Assembly: GCF_958298935.1 (NCBI RefSeq)
Contig: NC_084940.1
Location: 526,001-590,000, forward strand
DNA length: 64,000 nt
From: Phragmites australis
Taxonomy: Eukaryota; Streptophyta; Magnoliopsida; Poales; Poaceae
Direction: 5' to 3'
The position numbers and the translations under genes were made by a program. Positions 22,291 through 32,968 of this stretch are shown piece by piece. Below the pieces are notes generated by a model that was given only the letters and a program-made list of their open reading frames with translations, was not told where the DNA came from and made no database searches. Each line of letters opens with the position of its first letter. Position 1 is the stretch's first letter.

Positions 22291-23108
22291 TACTGTCTCT
22301 TGTGAAGAAAGTGCCTCGATGAAGACTCCAGTCCTGCAACTGCTTCAAGAAATGAAAGAGAAAAGCTGGAAGAGCTTAATGCCCCAAAATGTCAGACTGA
22401 AACAAATGGTGATGTACTATTTCTGAAAAGCTTCACCAGAAGAGTACAAAAGGAGGGAAAGCATTTAGCAGGTTTAGGAGTAGAGACGAAGCAAGGAACT
22501 AAAAGGATAGAGAGGCGACCTGTCGTTCAGAGTGTCATGGAAACCAGAAAGGTAAGGATCACCTAACCCAACCGTCCACATCACTTTCCAACCCCCCTTT
22601 TCATAACATTGGAGTTTTGCCTCGGATAACATTAGCTCAATCCGTGTATCTGTAATTCTGTATCCACTGAAATACTGCTGTTTCAGATGTGTTTATCAGC
22701 CACGAGTAAAAAAAATATGAGCTCACTGTGTGGGCCCCACATGCTTGTTCCAATTTTCTCAAACAAAATGGCCTCATGGTTTGCATAACACACAGAGCAA
22801 AAAGGCCACAGAATTTACAGCATCACAGATCACACACAAGAGCACAAAGGTGAATGATGTAAAAATATCAACCATCCTCAACAAAGTTTCCAATTCCACC
22901 AAACCATGTCTGCCAAAGCTTTGGCTCAAAAAACTTACATTGCCTACCCCAAATCCAGTATACCTTGACCCACTTTGAACTAAAACAACTTATGCGACCA
23001 ACATGGCTACGAATTGTAGCGACACAGACAACTGCAGAAATGCAGTGTTGAGTAATCAAGTGATGCCATAGACGGACTGAGAATTGACATGTTATACTTG
23101 GTACCACA
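22291..23108. other. ALIS 5' flank and FolB 3' flank
   Basis: 22291-22340 continues as ALIS 5' UTR, perhaps with an intron ending at TTGCAG near 22341. The rest shows no supportable feature. Confidence 0.4.
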
Positions 23109-23668
23109 CTAGCTTAATGAAGCTCCTGAAGAATTTCCTCCCTTGTCCTTTCTGTACCTCAATATCTCAACACCTAAATAGTCGATAATTCCTTGTACAG
23201 CAACATGAGGTTTCCCAACTTTCACTCGGACAGCGGATATCTGAGGGAAATTAAGCAATGTGGAACTTGCAATCTGGTGAGCCACAGACTCCAAAAGATT
23301 CCGAGATGGGCCTTCAACCACATCCTTGACAATTCTGCGGAGCATGGACACAAATCAGGACTTTGATAATATGAATGTATGAGTAAGGAAAGCAACAATC
23401 TATCAACGAAAAAATGTGGCTATAAAATCAAAGTCTCTGTTCATTGATCAGACAAACACGAACATTGTTACCTGTAAATATCGGTGTAGCTAACCGTATC
23501 AAACATGCTATCAGTCTCACCAGCAGTGCTCAAATCCATCCATGCGTCGACGTCTACAACAAACTTTTGGCCAAGAGTCTTCTCCTCTTGTTTCACTCCA
23601 TGGAAACCGTGGAACTGCAAACCTCTAAGCAAAAGTTTATCCTTGCCAATCAACTCCCTTTCAGCCAT
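23109..23668 (-). CDS. FOLB: Dihydroneopterin aldolase (FolB type)
   Basis: Core exons 23472-23668 and 23109-23334, split after DIY in phase 2, give 140 aa from MAERELIGKDKL. This matches the usual 120-145 aa of plant FolB. Motifs are LLLRGLQFHGFHGVKQEEK (active-site region with the EE pair), KFVVDVDAWMDL, VSYTDIYR, VVEGPSRNLLESVAHQIA and VRVKVGKPHV, the last with the lysine that acts in catalysis in this family. The enzyme cleaves dihydroneopterin to 6-hydroxymethyl-dihydropterin and glycolaldehyde in folate synthesis and is usually placed in the cytosol; the next steps (HPPK/DHPS) are mitochondrial. An upstream in-frame extension (next entry) could give a longer organellar form. The core is very well supported. 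Confidence 0.94.
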
Positions 23669-24076
23669 AAGAGGACCTAAAACACAGAAAAATTCAGTCA
23701 GGTAGCACACGAAAGACCTTTCCAGCCTTGAGATCATTCTGTTTAAGTTGTCTAGGCGACCAAAATTGTTCGCAGAGGAGGTCAGCAGAAATAAGCTGTG
23801 ATCTTGCAAACCTGCAGCACCTCTAGCCAATTGCTTGCGATTGGAACTGAAGGATGCTCTGTGAACCAAACTGTGTTCAGGAGGTCGCTGCCGGACTGCA
23901 AGGAAGCAAGGGGCACCAGTGGAGATGCGCGCGCAAGGCGTATCTCTTGAACCTATCCACTTGGGCAGACGTGCAATCTGACCCCAGAAGGAGCAGCTAG
24001 TGAGCATAACAGCAGCAGAAAGCCAAGAACACCTCAGTTGTCTCGAACGATGGATTCTGAGACGGAGCAATAGCAC
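23669..24076 (-). CDS. Possible N-terminal extension / presequence exon of FolB with a translatable intron
   Basis: Upstream of the core ATG the frame stays open to 24076, with ATGs at 24076 and 24007. The upstream peptide is Arg/Ser/Ala-rich and poor in acidic residues (for example MLTSCSFWGQIARLPKW, ASFSSNRKQLARGAAG), as expected of a targeting presequence. A phase-1 intron 23677-23811 (donor GGTTTG, acceptor TTTTAG) would join GCAG to GTCCT, keeping frame with the core. The intron is 135 bp, a multiple of three, and has no stop. It could instead be a plain 5' UTR exon. Existence as coding sequence is inference. Confidence 0.45.
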
Positions 24077-24135
24077 ACATTAGACATGCAATTCGGAAAA
24101 CTAGAGTGCAACAGCAGAAGCACAACGAATTAAAA

Positions 24136-24400
24136 GGTGGAGATTGGGGTTGGGGCGAGGGACGAAGGCGGACGAGTCGTCGCCGAGGCCGAGGCTGCCA
24201 CCGTCGCCCTTGCCCCCACGCCCAGGCGCCGCCGTAGACGAGGAGCGCGGAGCGGAAGAGCCCGCCGTACCCACCTCCACGCCAGATGTGTCTCCGACGC
24301 CGACGCAGCGGGGAGGCGTCCGGGGATCGGGCAGAGGCGCGGGAGCGAGTCGTGGAGCAGAAGGTGGGCGGAGGAGGTTAGACGCAGATGTAAACGTACT
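24136..24400 (-). pseudogene. Decayed duplicate of RCC1/RUG3-like exon 1
   Basis: 24137-24390 resembles 28800-29045 in the same orientation. Shared blocks include GGTTGGGGTTGGGGCG, GACGAAGGCGGA and GACGAGGAGCGCGGAG, in order, with small gaps and frame-breaking changes. Only the middle of exon 1 is present. It lies directly 5' of the FolB extension and may supply its promoter or 5' UTR. Confidence 0.8.
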
Positions 24401-25662
24401 TGAACAGTTTCCGCTTCCTCAATGCGGTGGCACGTTTCCAGTTTACGTTTCCCCATAGAGTTATCCATATTCATTTTATTTCCTTTATACAAGCATCTAA
24501 TTATAACACGATTTTTTTTCAAAAAAAGGAGATAAAAGAAGGGCTATGAATTTTTATTACTCATAATCACTAATCGATATTCATTATTTTAATATTTTCT
24601 CATTCTATAGTGATTTTGAACACAAATCAACTTAAAATGTAGAAGGCAACAAGGTTAGAGTCGAGAAGAAATCAAGGCCATCTTGGATGTCTGATCCATT
24701 TTTCATGAAAAGGGAGAAAAGGGAACGGACGTAAACTGAAATCCAAAAACGATATGATAATTTAAAATATATTTTTTCATTGGAAAAGCTAATTACAGCT
24801 ATCTCATGTCATATGTTTTGGTTCTCAATAATTGTTCTTTTTTCCAGGACGTGTGTGTATCAATATCTCTGACATTTCAATCCTGAGGCCTTTGAAGAAG
24901 CTATTTCTTGCCCCTTGACCAGGACTCGCATCCTCTGACTTTACCGAGACCAGACTATGAATAGGCGCTGCCCTCCTCCAAATGACAATGCTAGGATAAC
25001 CGAGACACCCATTGAGTTTTAGCCCTAGAACCGGGCAGCAACAAGATAACCTATTAGTTTGAGATGGCACCTTTTCATGGGCATGATTTCCACTGGTTAT
25101 TTCGATGTTTTCTAGTAGTCTGCTCTCTCTATCTTTCTTGATGTTTTCTTGCAGGAAAGAGTGTTTGCAAACAAGCTGAATGTTTACAGTATTTCCAAGG
25201 TAGTAGAAACCAAGGAAACATCGCTTGTTTTATTGAACAACAACTGAAACCAAGCATCCTGCGCGAGTAACAGTAAATTCAGAATGCTACAAAATTCTGG
25301 TCGTCTTAGCTACAAGAGAGCCTCTACAAATCCTTAATCAGAAAGGCACATGTTCTACATGCTAGCTTGTCGAGCGTTCACGATTTCATCCCTCATGTCA
25401 CAGTGCTAGAGCAAACCAAGAACAAAGTCTACCCGAAGAACATTCATGTTCCTTTTTCCTCTTTTATCAACACAGGGCTTTTATTGTTTCTTGCTGATGT
25501 TGAACTTCACCGAGAAGGACTTTCCAGATGCCACCAACTGGGCACTGGGCCAGTAGGGCCGAACCAGCAGAGAACATCATGATCCTCTCCAGAATGAACT
25601 CAGATGTCAGAATGTTGAAACACGAGCACCTCTACTAAGCTGAAAACTCAAATGTGGTATTA
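24401..25662. other. AT-rich intergenic sequence
   Basis: Low-complexity AT-rich tracts at 24480-24830, then sequence serving as the RCC1 gene 3' flank from about 25200. No gene or element ends identified. Confidence 0.4.
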
Positions 25663-28600
25663 TTACTCAGTTCGTTGCGTGGAGACCAAGCACATGGCAT
25701 GGGAGGCTCCTATCGCAACGGAGATGACATGAGGTGGTCCTAAATCTTCATCACCGTCAGTGAGAAAGTTCACCTTAACAGGGAGTGGCTGAATTTCTGG
25801 CAGACCAGGGACACCTAACTGACAGTCTCTTGCATTTCCCCACATGTACAGGTCACCTTTCTCTGCCCACACAATTTTTTTAAAAAAATCAGGTTAGTTG
25901 CTTACAGCGAGGAAATTGAGCTGTTTGCAACAAGCTAATAGAGTGAGATGTAGAACTAGAATAAGTCAAAGCAAGCTAAGATCCACAAAGTAGATCGACC
26001 TCATGCCACAAAGAAGAAACTTTACAATGTAATATATATGGAGATTGGAATAGATCGAGCAACTCGTACTCTAGTTAATAATGGCACCAAGACTTCTTTA
26101 TCACTACTAAACAAATTAAGGATAGCAGAAACCAATAAACCATTGATATCCTTTGTTTCATCAATGAGTACTTACACGATTAAATTAATATCCAAGGAGG
26201 ACACATTTCACCCTGCATAACTAAAAAGACACCCCAATTATCTGGCTAACACATCAATAAGGGCTTTTTCCTCTCCTGTCTGAAATGCATGGTGCAGTAC
26301 TATATACTGCAGTGTCCAGTAGTTTCTTCAACACCGCAAAGTTTTCATCTCCAGAATGGTATTCAAATTACACAATTTCATTCCCAGTTTACTCGCTGTC
26401 ATATGGTGGTACTGCATCCTAGGCATTTCCTGCCAAACTTCAGCAGAAATTTGTTTCACCTTTTTTTAAAACCATAATTTACTTGATAAAATAGTGAATT
26501 AAAATAAGTGAGGCTAAGAACAGCACGTCCAGAGTTCCCTGCACAGCAACAGTGTACTGAACAACTAACCAAAAAGAACCCATAGCTTTCACCTGATATA
26601 GCAGCAGAAGTCGATCCTCCACAGGCTATATAGACAATTCGCTCCTCAGACAAAGCTTTGATGGCAAGAGGAACTCTATGATTTTGAAGGGTGGGATGCC
26701 CAAGTTGACCATGTCCACCATGTCCCCATGAGAGAACTTCACCTTCATCTGCAAACAGTTCACAACAGTAAGACACTTCAGACAACACTATGCTTGCAAC
26801 AAGCAGCACTGTTGGGGGCTTGATACAGCTGCAGTTGAAAATAATAGTATTTTATTTCTTACATCTGCAGTGGCCTTATATTGGTTCCTGTAAGTTCCAG
26901 CGAAACTTCATTTATCATTTATGATCAAATATGGTTGCCTGATTGCATTATGCAAAACCAACAGTAGGTGGAACTAACCAACTTATTCAGAAAACAGTAT
27001 TTGAAATGCATACAATTCCCTTCTCACTGCTACCTGAATGTCCTTTCAGGAGTTAAATTGCAAATGTAATATGTTTTTAAATGTTTCTGGCAGAATTGCA
27101 AATTTTATTTTGCACTAAAAACAGGGAAAATATCAGAATTTTCAATTGGTCATAACGTACCAGTCAAAGCTAAAGAATGATATCCACCACATGCTACTTG
27201 GACTGCACGGACATTTTTCAGGCTAGGGACAAGCTGTGGCCTCCAATCACTGGAATTGCTTCCTCTACCCAGTTCGAAGTTTGAATTTGCTGGAATCATA
27301 TGCAAGGTGTAACAATTCAGTAAAGCATAAGCTGCCAAACGAGAGGTGCAATTGAAAACTAAAATAGTAGTATTCTTTTACAGCAGAAAACCAAAATGAG
27401 GATATGCATTTCTTTGACATCTAACTTAACAAGATAGTTTAGAGAATTTAAACCTAACCACCTACCATGAAATGCAGATTCTGGCATCATCCTGATTGGA
27501 GAGCAAATGGAAGCATATCAAATCAGGAATGTTTTGGCAATACTGATATTACGTTTTATCATTTGAAGGGTCAATTTACTAAGGTGGCCAACTGAGAGCA
27601 TAGAGAGGCATTATGGAGATTGCTTCCTACATTGATGGGAGCAGCTTAACAGCACTTCAGAGTCAGAGCTATGTCGGATAAACAAAAATGAAAGATGTAC
27701 ACAAACGCACTATAGCTAATTATAGGAAAACTGATGTGCTACTTAGGGTCCGTTTGGATAGGCTGTGGCTTCGGAGCTTCTGGCTAGCTGAGGAAACGGT
27801 TGTGACTGTTGAATTTTAGTTGTTAGTTTTTATAATAAACTTTTAGCTTCTCAACACACTCAAAAGCCAGCCAGAACCTGCTTCTCAGCTTTCAGTTCAT
27901 TTCAGCCACAATCGCTTCCTCAGTCAGCCAAAAGCCACCAGAAGTTGGGGTCAGAAGTCAGTCATTTGGATAGCTTTTGGCTTTTTTAGGGAAAAACTGA
28001 AAAAAAGCCTATCTAAACAGGGGGTTAGAGGAGAACACAAGTTATCGATAAATCTGAAAATATGTATGAAAGTACGAGTATTGGTGCACAGATAATTATG
28101 TATTAGTGTCATTGGTCAATGTATTGTCACATCCTAACCTCCCCAACTCCATAATTGCCCATCTGAGGTAAGCGCCATTGTGAAGAAGCCACCACAAGCT
28201 ACCGCAGCAACTGGAACAGGCAGTGCATTCACCTTGGACGGTACACTGAGGGAGCCAGCTTCACCTGGACCACCTCCACTTCCAAGCCCCAGCCTACCGT
28301 CGCCTTCATCACGACCCCAAGTGTAAAGTTCACCTGTTAGCAAAGTGCAATGATCAGAGCTGAGGGGTTTAAATAATTGCATGAGGCCAATATTGCAGGA
28401 ATAGCGATAATATTGTTTAGCATTAAGCGTGAATAAGACCGACCTGAGTCTGTGACTGATGCGGTATGCGCTCCACTAGTAGCAATGTGCGTTATCTTCC
28501 CTTCCCAAGGGCCATTCACTTGCCTTGGCAACAGCTCCCTATGGTAAACATAGTGTCCCAGAGCTCCAAATCCACCATAACCCCTGCAGACTACAGTAAA

Positions 28601-29213
28601 CTGAGTGATGCAGTAGCCACATCCATCAAAATGCAATGCATTCTTCTCACAATTCATTCATCTAATCACATGAAGTACACACGCTAAACTTTTCGCGCGT
28701 ACTTTTCAAATCAGCAATGTGGCAGTTTCCTCACCAGGTGAAGACGTCACCAGAGGCGGTCAGCGCGGCGGAGTGGATGCCGCCGAGCGCGAGGAGCCGA
28801 AGGTCGCGGAGGTTGGGGTTGGGGCGGGGGACGAAGGCGGATGACTCGTCTCCGAGACCGAGGCGGCCGCCGTCGCCCTTGCCCCAAACCCAGCCGCCGC
28901 CGTCGACGAGGAGCGCGGAGTGGAAGAGACCGCAGGAGATCCCCACCTCCACGCCGGATGTCTCCGCCGCGGCGGGGAGGCGTCCGGGGGTGGGAGCGAG
29001 GCGCGGGTCTGAGTCGGGGAGCAGGAGGTGGGCGACGAGGGAGGGGTAGAGCCGGCGCTCCTCCTTTCCGCCGCCGAGCTGGCCGGACGCGCCGCGACCC
29101 CACGAGAGGAGGGAGAAAGGAGTGGTGCCGCTGGAATATAGGGTCGGGGTGGCGTTTGAGGCGGCCGAGGTGGAGAAGCAGCGGCAGCGGAGGGGGAGGA
29201 GGCGGCGGAACAT
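25663..29213 (-). CDS. RUG3: RCC1-repeat protein, probably mitochondrial RUG3-like
   Basis: Six exons in order: 28735-29213, 28444-28583, 28139-28333, 27161-27289, 26593-26748, 25663-25862. All phases match and give 432 aa. The N-terminus MFRRLLPLRCRCFSTSAAS is an Arg/Ser-rich mitochondrial-type presequence. Seven RCC1 blades are marked by LLSWGRGASGQLGGG, WVWGKGDGGRLGLGD, FTWGYGGFGALGH, YTWGRDEGDGRLGLG, WSWGANSNFELGRG, LSWGHGGHGQLGHP and YMWGNARDCQLGVP, a complete seven-bladed propeller. Arabidopsis RUG3 has the same organisation and is needed for splicing of mitochondrial nad2 and complex I assembly; orthology here is inferred from presequence and length. Intron 3 holds a MITE. The start is the first ATG of the presequence. 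Confidence 0.92.
27746..28024. mobile_element. Tourist-like MITE in RCC1 intron 3
   Basis: About 279 bp with terminal inverted repeats (left GGGTCCGTTTGGATAGGC, right reverse complement CCCCCTGTTTAGATAGGC), flanked by TTA on both sides (27743-27745 and 28025-28027). The TTA target and these ends fit PIF/Harbinger-derived MITEs. There is no ORF. It lies 114 bp downstream of the exon 3 donor. Confidence 0.75.
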
Positions 29214-29423
29214 TGCCGGCGGCGGCGGCGGCGCGTTTGGTTGGCTGAGAGAGACGAAGCGGCGGACACGACAACTAGTATAAAATAAATCGGGTCTACG
29301 GGTTCGGACCCGTTCCATGTGACCGTTTAAACTATCGGGTTTAACGGGCGCGTCCAACCTCCCTTTGCCACCGCGTCGCCACCGCACCAAGCGAGGTCGG
29401 CGAGAGCAGCCGCCGCGGAAGCC
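29214..29423. promoter_or_regulatory. 210-bp divergent promoter region
   Basis: The RCC1 gene starts leftward at 29213 and the membrane-protein gene rightward at 29424, so both 5' UTRs and core promoters must fit into or overlap this GC-rich 210 bp. No clear TATA box was seen; the region fits a TATA-less housekeeping bidirectional promoter. Confidence 0.6.
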
Positions 29424-32020
29424 ATGGCGAACAAGGCGACGGTGGCGACCTCCTGGCGTTGGCGGCTTCTGCTGCTGCTCCTCGTCGCCGTGGCCGCCCT
29501 GTGCTGGATCCCACCGGCTATCGCCGCGGCGGCGGCGGCGGCCGCATCGACGGCCTCGGGAGCGCGGAGGTCTCTGCTCGTCTTCGTGGAGGCGCAGGGG
29601 AACGCCTCCTACCAGTGCACACCATCCGGCCCCTGCGTGCCCTGCCAGTACTCGGAGAAGGTCAGGCCATTTCTTCTTCTTCTTCTCGAGTCTACGTGTA
29701 TATTGTATTGGGGTTTCGGCTGGGGGAAAAAACCGATCTTGATTGGTGAAACAAGAAGATTATGATATTCTAGTGGGATTTGGCGGTCGTTTGATATCTT
29801 CCTTGTTTTTTACGTAGTTTATGGGTAATTACTGTTCCTTGCTTAGAGTGCTAGAAGTTTATCGTGGGAAAAGATCAGATCTTGATTAATGTTAACTGGA
29901 AAAATGAGCCCGGTTTGCTCCGAATTTTTTTTGGGGTACTTCGATTTGCTGTACCTGGTACATTTTGTTCCGGCCACTGGTTAAGATCAAGTCCAAGTTA
30001 CTATGTAATATATGATTGCAGAGTCTCTTGCCCGATTCATGTTATGTTGTTTTCATACCATTGAGAATGAGGGGACATTGAGGTGCTGTGCGCCCACAGC
30101 ATGAGAGGAATAGGGATCCTTTGTGCCATGTTGGGGAGTTTCTCTAGTTTTATCTTTTAAGTTGCTCCAAAGGTTTCTCTGTTTCCGATCATTTGTTGAG
30201 GATAGACTAAAATGTGCCATATAAGTTGGGTATGACCTTATAGCAGGGTTAAAAGGCTAAAACTCCCGATTGGAATTGGATTTCTTTAAACCACATTAAA
30301 ATTGGAAGTTGAACCTTATGTAGGCAGAAGCTCTGACTCTGTCCCTTTCTTAATCTTATATTTTTATGCATTACGAGCTGTCTAAACATCAATAGGATAC
30401 AATAATTCCTTCCTGTCCTTCATATAAATGACCTCATTTCTTTTATTGCCCAAAATAATCATCTTGTGAAAGTTGTTTGACCAACAAAGAATTGATATTA
30501 CACCTTATCTTTATTGGTCAGAACTCAAAATTCCTACCCATCAACTCTGATCCCCACCTCTTTACTCCCTCTAACCTAGTAACTCTGTCCTATCAATTGG
30601 TGAAGCCTTTTTAGTACAGACTGGGTGTTTGAGAAAATATGACATGAAAAACTGGCCAGTTAGTGTATTCGAACCTAGCTTCTCTCAGGCTAGTAGTTGT
30701 GCTGTTTTTTTTTCATAAGGTTTGTTTGGAAATTGACAGTTTAATGAATACATGATGGTATGTTTTTTTCATGAACAATGGTTTTTTCATCATAGAGGTG
30801 AACAAGTTTTTCATGGTGCTATTAAGCATAACTAATGTTGGGGCTTCTACATGCGTGCTGATCAGCATACTTGGAAACTTAAGGTGGATGATAGTATTTG
30901 CAGAAACATGTGGCAGACAGGCAGAGCTTTCCTCTTTGCCCCACTAGCAATGACAGTAGACTTATGCACTTTCAACTTCTGCGTATTTTGTATCTACTTA
31001 AATTAATGGAGTTTGACACTTCATAGATATCGAGCCTGGGTTCAACACTTCAGATTATAAGTTACAACTATGCAAGACCATTTCACTGTCAAATAATGAA
31101 GTGGCATGGTTGCATATTTCATTTCCATCATACTGGTCCTTCTGGCCTGACAATAACATATCATATTTCCTTTAGAACGATGAAAAGTACAGCTGCAGCG
31201 AAACTGGTTATCGCCTGCCTTTGAAATGTGTACAAGTTCAAAATGTTACAAAAGAAGGAAACAAGAGCAAGCAGAGGAAGGTATTAGATGATGCATCCAC
31301 ATCAGGTGGTGCAAAGCATTATATTACTTACAGGAGTTGTGTGCCGTTGGAGGATGAAGAGAAGTTGTCTGTTCTTGGTTTCGAGGTATTAAAACTACAG
31401 TCTCTTTTACTATTACTGAGAGTGTACTAGATCTTCATATATTCCTTATTTACTCTAGTGTAACTTTTTTTCTAATACTAATACCATAGGGAGCAAAGAA
31501 TGAAAAGTGAGAAAAGAACTGTGGAAGAAAATTACCAAAAAAAAATGTTAAGTGAGAAACAGGTCTGGCCTTTCTGGGCTTTGTGTCATTATTTTGCAAA
31601 ACTATGCTCTGAATCTTACCCTTAAACAAGACTGCACACAGACCTTTTCTTCTCAGTTGCAACAGTGGAACTGGAGCTTTATGTTCTGACCGTGTGGTTT
31701 GATATGAATTCCAATAGCAGCCCAGTAAAACGACAGCATGTGTAGTTGTGTACCCTAAACAAGCAAAGCATGCACACACTTGGACACTAACAATGTCACG
31801 TTTTATTGATGGCTTGTTTTCTTTTAATCTTCATTTGTCGATGAGAATCCCAGACAAATTTCCCTTTGTTTTTTAGCATGAATCATAAAGTCATGTCCTT
31901 TTGCAGGTAATAATGGCCGGGATGTTGCTAGTAAGTGGCCCTTTTGTATATTACCGGAAACGACGTGCAAATCTTATGCAGGGGGCTGCAAGAATCCCAA
32001 CAAGCCCTCCTAGGTTCTAG
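29424..32020 (+). CDS. Conserved plant type I membrane protein of unknown function
   Basis: Three exons, 29424-29660, 31176-31385 and 31907-32020, all phase 0, give 186 aa. Residues 1-36 form a signal peptide or anchor (RWRLLLLLLVAVAALCW). The lumenal part has paired cysteines (CTPSGPCVPCQYSEK, CSETGYRLPLKC, YRSCVPLEDEEKLSVLGFE). A single TM near residues 150-166 (VIMAGMLLVSGPFVYY) is followed by a short basic tail KRRANLMQG. The pattern is that of an uncharacterised family I recall in land plants; no enzymatic motif is visible. Six or more cysteines suggest a disulphide-bonded lumenal domain. It shares a divergent promoter with the RCC1 gene. Intron 1 is about 1.5 kb. Gene structure is strong; function is unknown. 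Confidence 0.85.
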
Positions 32021-32569
32021 TCTGGGATAATAACGGATCGGAATGGTTAAGTTGATTTGGTGTATCTTTCTTCTGATGGTCTTTTCGCCTGTTTGTACTA
32101 TTGTATTTATACATGTAATTCTGGAAGAGGCGAAGAGCTTGTTAGGTCTCACAGGAGTAGAAACCACAGTGTCTAGTCTCATTGTGGCTTGCTTTCTTGA
32201 ATCAAATTTCTTGTATGTATTATAAATACAAATTTATGATTTTGTTACACAAAGAAGTTGCCCTGACCAAGGAACAACTCTGTTGCTGTTGATCAATCGT
32301 GTGACTTGCTGTTTCTGCTTCAATGCAAAGGTTGAGTACTTGATGGAGCGAATGTTATCCTGAACATCATACACTGGCTTAAAAGTTGAGGCTTGGTGTC
32401 AGAAATGTCAAATGTGGTTGGTACAGTTGATGAGTTTATGCCATATTTCAAACAAGGGAATTTCACCAAATTTCGAAGGACATTGTTTGTTCTGTTTTAA
32501 ATCCTGCATTCCAGACAAGGACTTAATCAAATAGGGTAGTGTCTTCCCAAATGGCGGTACTAGAATGTA

Positions 32570-32818
32570 CTCCCTATGTTCAAAAATACAAGGTGTATTT
32601 TGTTTTTAAAAAGTCCTTAAGTTAGACTTTGATCATTATTTTCTTATAAAATATATATTTTATAGCTACAAAATCAATAGTGTGAAAGTGTTTTGAAATA
32701 TGAATCTAGTTGTATTATGCACTAAATGTATTTATAATTTGACTAATTGTTGTTAAAAATATATAAAGTTTGATTTTTTTCAAAACAAAATGCGTCTTCT
32801 ATTTTTGAACGGAGAGAG
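32570..32818. mobile_element. Stowaway-like MITE
   Basis: 249 bp, flanked by TA, with inverted ends CTCCCTATGTTCAAAAATA and CTCTCTCCGTTCAAAAATA (right end reverse-complemented). AT-rich interior, no ORF. This is the classic grass Stowaway signature (CTCCCTCCGTTC). It lies 150 bp upstream of the ESSS-like gene start and may form part of its promoter. Confidence 0.88.
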
Positions 32819-32935
32819 TAATTAGCGAAATAAGCAGGGTTCCTTGTGCAAAAACGCCGTCCACAACACAATTCCCCATCGACCCGTCTGCACGTTGAGG
32901 CTCACCCCCGATCTGATTGAATCCGAAGAGCAGGA

Positions 32936-32968
<33 letters not shown>
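32936..32968 (+). repeat. (CGG)n(CGA)n microsatellite in the 5' UTR
   Basis: A run of CGG units followed by CGA units ends at the ATG at 32969. Typical GC-rich grass 5' UTR repeat; may be length-polymorphic. Confidence 0.75.

Noticed and set aside
28731..29390. Extended N-terminus of the RCC1 frame up to 29390
   Set aside because: The extension runs through the divergent promoter and lacks a targeting signal; the ATG at 29213 begins a good presequence.
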